Source: Shewanella violacea DSS12 (GTDB lineage: Bacteria; Pseudomonadota; Gammaproteobacteria; Enterobacterales; Shewanellaceae). From it: a DNA stretch of 64,000 bases. Location of the stretch: contig NC_014012.1 in NCBI RefSeq assembly GCF_000091325.1, positions 3,418,500-3,482,499 on the forward strand, read 5' to 3'. A program made the translations under genes and the position numbers. Below, piece by piece: positions 62,929 to 64,000 of the stretch (positions are counted from its first letter, which is position 1; every line of letters begins with the position of its first letter). The notes beneath the pieces were generated by a model that saw only the letters and a list, made by a program, of their open reading frames with translations, ran no database searches and had not been told where the DNA came from.

Positions 62929-63366
62929 TTATTTTTTTGGAGACATTGCAGATTTTCTTGCTAGTTCTTTTATCTCATTGGTTATTTTATCATCAAAAGA
63001 AAACGAATATATTCGCCAACCTTCTTTAACTTTGAAAAATTGAAATTCATAACGTAAAGGCTGCCTGTCATAGGTAACAATATAAGTTATATGTACAAAA
63101 TATTCCCCGACAGTATACGTATCAAGTTTCCCTATATTATTGACGTTTCCCATCAGCCCCTTTAAGGATGTTAGTTGGTTTTTCACTTTTATTATTTGAT
63201 CGGGTATAGATGAAACGTATTCATTTGATTTATAGATCGAGTCTACTGCTTCGTTAATCCTGCCGATTTGATACAATTCAAAAAACTCATCTATTTCAGT
63301 TTGATAGTCATAAGCCATTGAATTAAATGAAAGCAGACTGGTTAGTAATAAAATTGAAAACTTCAT
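62929..63366 (-). CDS. Small exported protein of the cassette-like array
   Basis: The ATG at 63366 follows AGGAG by 12 bases and opens a signal peptide (FSILLLTSLLSFNSMA). The longer frame up to 63453 reads through the attC-like site and is not used. The 145 residues include DYQTEIDEFFELYQIGRINE, YFVHITYIVTYDRQPLRYEF and QFFKVKEGWRIYSFSFDDKI, a pattern like NTF2-like exported proteins. No named family. Cassette genes commonly code for such small orphans. Confidence 0.6.
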   Translation of the reverse strand: MKFSILLLTSLLSFNSMAYDYQTEIDEFFELYQIGRINEAVDSIYKSNEYVSSIPDQIIKVKNQLTSLKGLMGNVNNIGKLDTYTVGEYFVHITYIVTYDRQPLRYEFQFFKVKEGWRIYSFSFDDKITNEIKELARKSAMSPKK

Positions 63367-63389
63367 ATTTTTATATAACTCCTGTAATA

Positions 63390-63494
63390 CTAACGCCCTA
63401 ATAATGGGCAAACAATTGCAGGCTAAAGTGCACGAGCAACGAGTAGTAGCCAACTGTTATTTCTCCGTTTATGTAACTTGCTACATGGTTACGG
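63390..63494 (-). other. attC-like recombination site 2
   Basis: Read leftward: GCCGTAAC starts in the stop codon of the hydrolase gene, followed by AACAGTTGGCTACTAC and TTTAGCCTGCAATTGTTT arms that pair through GGCTA/TAGCC and AACA/TGTT, and it ends GCCCATTATTAGGGCGTTAG. Layout and length (about 105 bases) match chromosomal integron attC sites and share TAACGCCC...TGGGC with site 1. Confidence 0.75.
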
Positions 63495-64000
63495 CGTTAA
63501 GGTTTTTAACAATGATTTATAGAATCTAATATCCTCGCTATTTTGAGCCAGTTTAACCGCTTTTTCTGCGTAGATTATCGCAAGCGCATGTTTACCTGCT
63601 TGTGTATATGCTTTTGATAGCTGACTATATATCCTAGGTGAGTAGGGATAATATTCAACTGCAAGCTGTAGCCAAGGTATTAATTTTTCAATTCTATTTT
63701 GTCTATATAGTATCTCTGCTGTTTTAATAATATTATGAATAGAGTTAAAAGATTTTTCTAACGGAATAATTTCAAATCCATAATGCTCAGACAGTTGTTG
63801 ATACCGATCCGATAATGCTTGTGCGGGATCTTGGCTATTCCACATTTTTCTGTAGTCTATATTCCAGATTTCTCGAGCGTAAATGGTTTCTAAGCCATGC
63901 TGTATACCTGGAATTGACATACCGTAGTGGTCTTCTTCATGAATGACTTCAAACTTATATCTAATTTTTGGATTTGCAATATTCTTTAACTTTTTGGGGA
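63489..64000 (-). CDS. Esterase-type alpha/beta hydrolase with C-terminal TPR, 5' part outside window
   Basis: The frame is open to the window edge with no start, so only the C-terminal 169 residues are seen. RYKFEVIHEEDHYGMSIPGIQHGLETIY is the segment with the catalytic His of the IroE/ferri-enterobactin-esterase type (EDH...). It is followed by TPR-like helices (RIYSQLSKAYTQAGKHALAIIYAEKAVKL). Shewanella proteins with this make-up are predicted hydrolases of unknown substrate. Its stop lies in an attC-like site, so it may itself be a cassette gene. Confidence 0.68.
   Translation of the reverse strand, partial: PKKLKNIANPKIRYKFEVIHEEDHYGMSIPGIQHGLETIYAREIWNIDYRKMWNSQDPAQALSDRYQQLSEHYGFEIIPLEKSFNSIHNIIKTAEILYRQNRIEKLIPWLQLAVEYYPYSPRIYSQLSKAYTQAGKHALAIIYAEKAVKLAQNSEDIRFYKSLLKTLTP

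Noticed and set aside
62929-63453. Longer start for the small exported protein
   Set aside because: The extra 29 codons run through the attC-like site and would precede the signal peptide.
1-64000. tRNA, rRNA, prophage and complete insertion sequences
   Set aside because: No tRNA-like cloverleaf, rRNA signature, phage structural genes or transposase frames were found on either strand.

Overview
The window looks like a chromosome segment of a marine gammaproteobacterium, most probably a Shewanella. Support comes from the complete oleABCD olefin cluster, the viroplasmin-type RNase H, the PanP-type decarboxylase beside a glycerate kinase, the phoU-pstBAC operon with oversized permeases, and many housekeeping families typical of Shewanella (DUF1289, YajD, DUF2797, DUF1415, MiaE). 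Assignment is by protein family recognition only. There are no rRNA or tRNA genes, no prophage and no complete insertion sequence.

Left part (1-17 kb). A CS1/alpha-type chaperone-usher pilus locus runs leftward: usher (cut by the window edge), a small pilus protein, two tandem near-identical pilins, a 937-residue calcium-binding-type lipoprotein and an XRE-type regulator. Then come glycerate kinase and a PanP-like decarboxylase (rightward), a broken methionine aminopeptidase with a ParD-like partner plus a second aminopeptidase remnant, and a Fur-box-controlled manganese/iron ABC transporter (sitABCD).

Middle (17-41 kb). DUF393 protein, AraC regulator with an AzlCD exporter, a NIPSNAP gene inside a duplicated azlD/yafY junction, WYL regulator, GyrI-like protein, VOC protein, outer-membrane protein, phosphohexomutase, RluA-type pseudouridine synthase, S41 peptidase, the oleABCD genes (hydrocarbon synthesis by head-to-head fatty acyl condensation), a methyltransferase, a lipoprotein whose 3' end is echoed four times downstream, DUF1289, YajD, and a BCCT choline/betaine transporter broken by a one-base frameshift.

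Right part (41-64 kb). phoU-pstBAC behind a PhoB box; GcvR-like ACT protein; DUF2797; a cupin divergent from a Fur-box TonB receptor; lipase with its membrane foldase; DUF2541 and DUF4136 envelope proteins (the latter seems to start at AUC); LysE exporter, DUF1415, GNAT, RNase HI, sulfotransferase, MiaE, alpha/beta hydrolase. The last 2.6 kb carries at least two attC-like sites between genes for a CatB-type acetyltransferase, an exported HIT protein, a small exported protein and an esterase. It looks like an integron cassette array without a visible integrase.

The most striking pattern is that at five separate loci (map, sitA/sitB, azlD/yafY, the 36.5-kb lipoprotein and phoU) short pieces of gene ends are repeated next to the intact gene. 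Together with two heptanucleotide tracts and a 24-bp tandem repeat, this points to frequent local tandem duplication in this genome.
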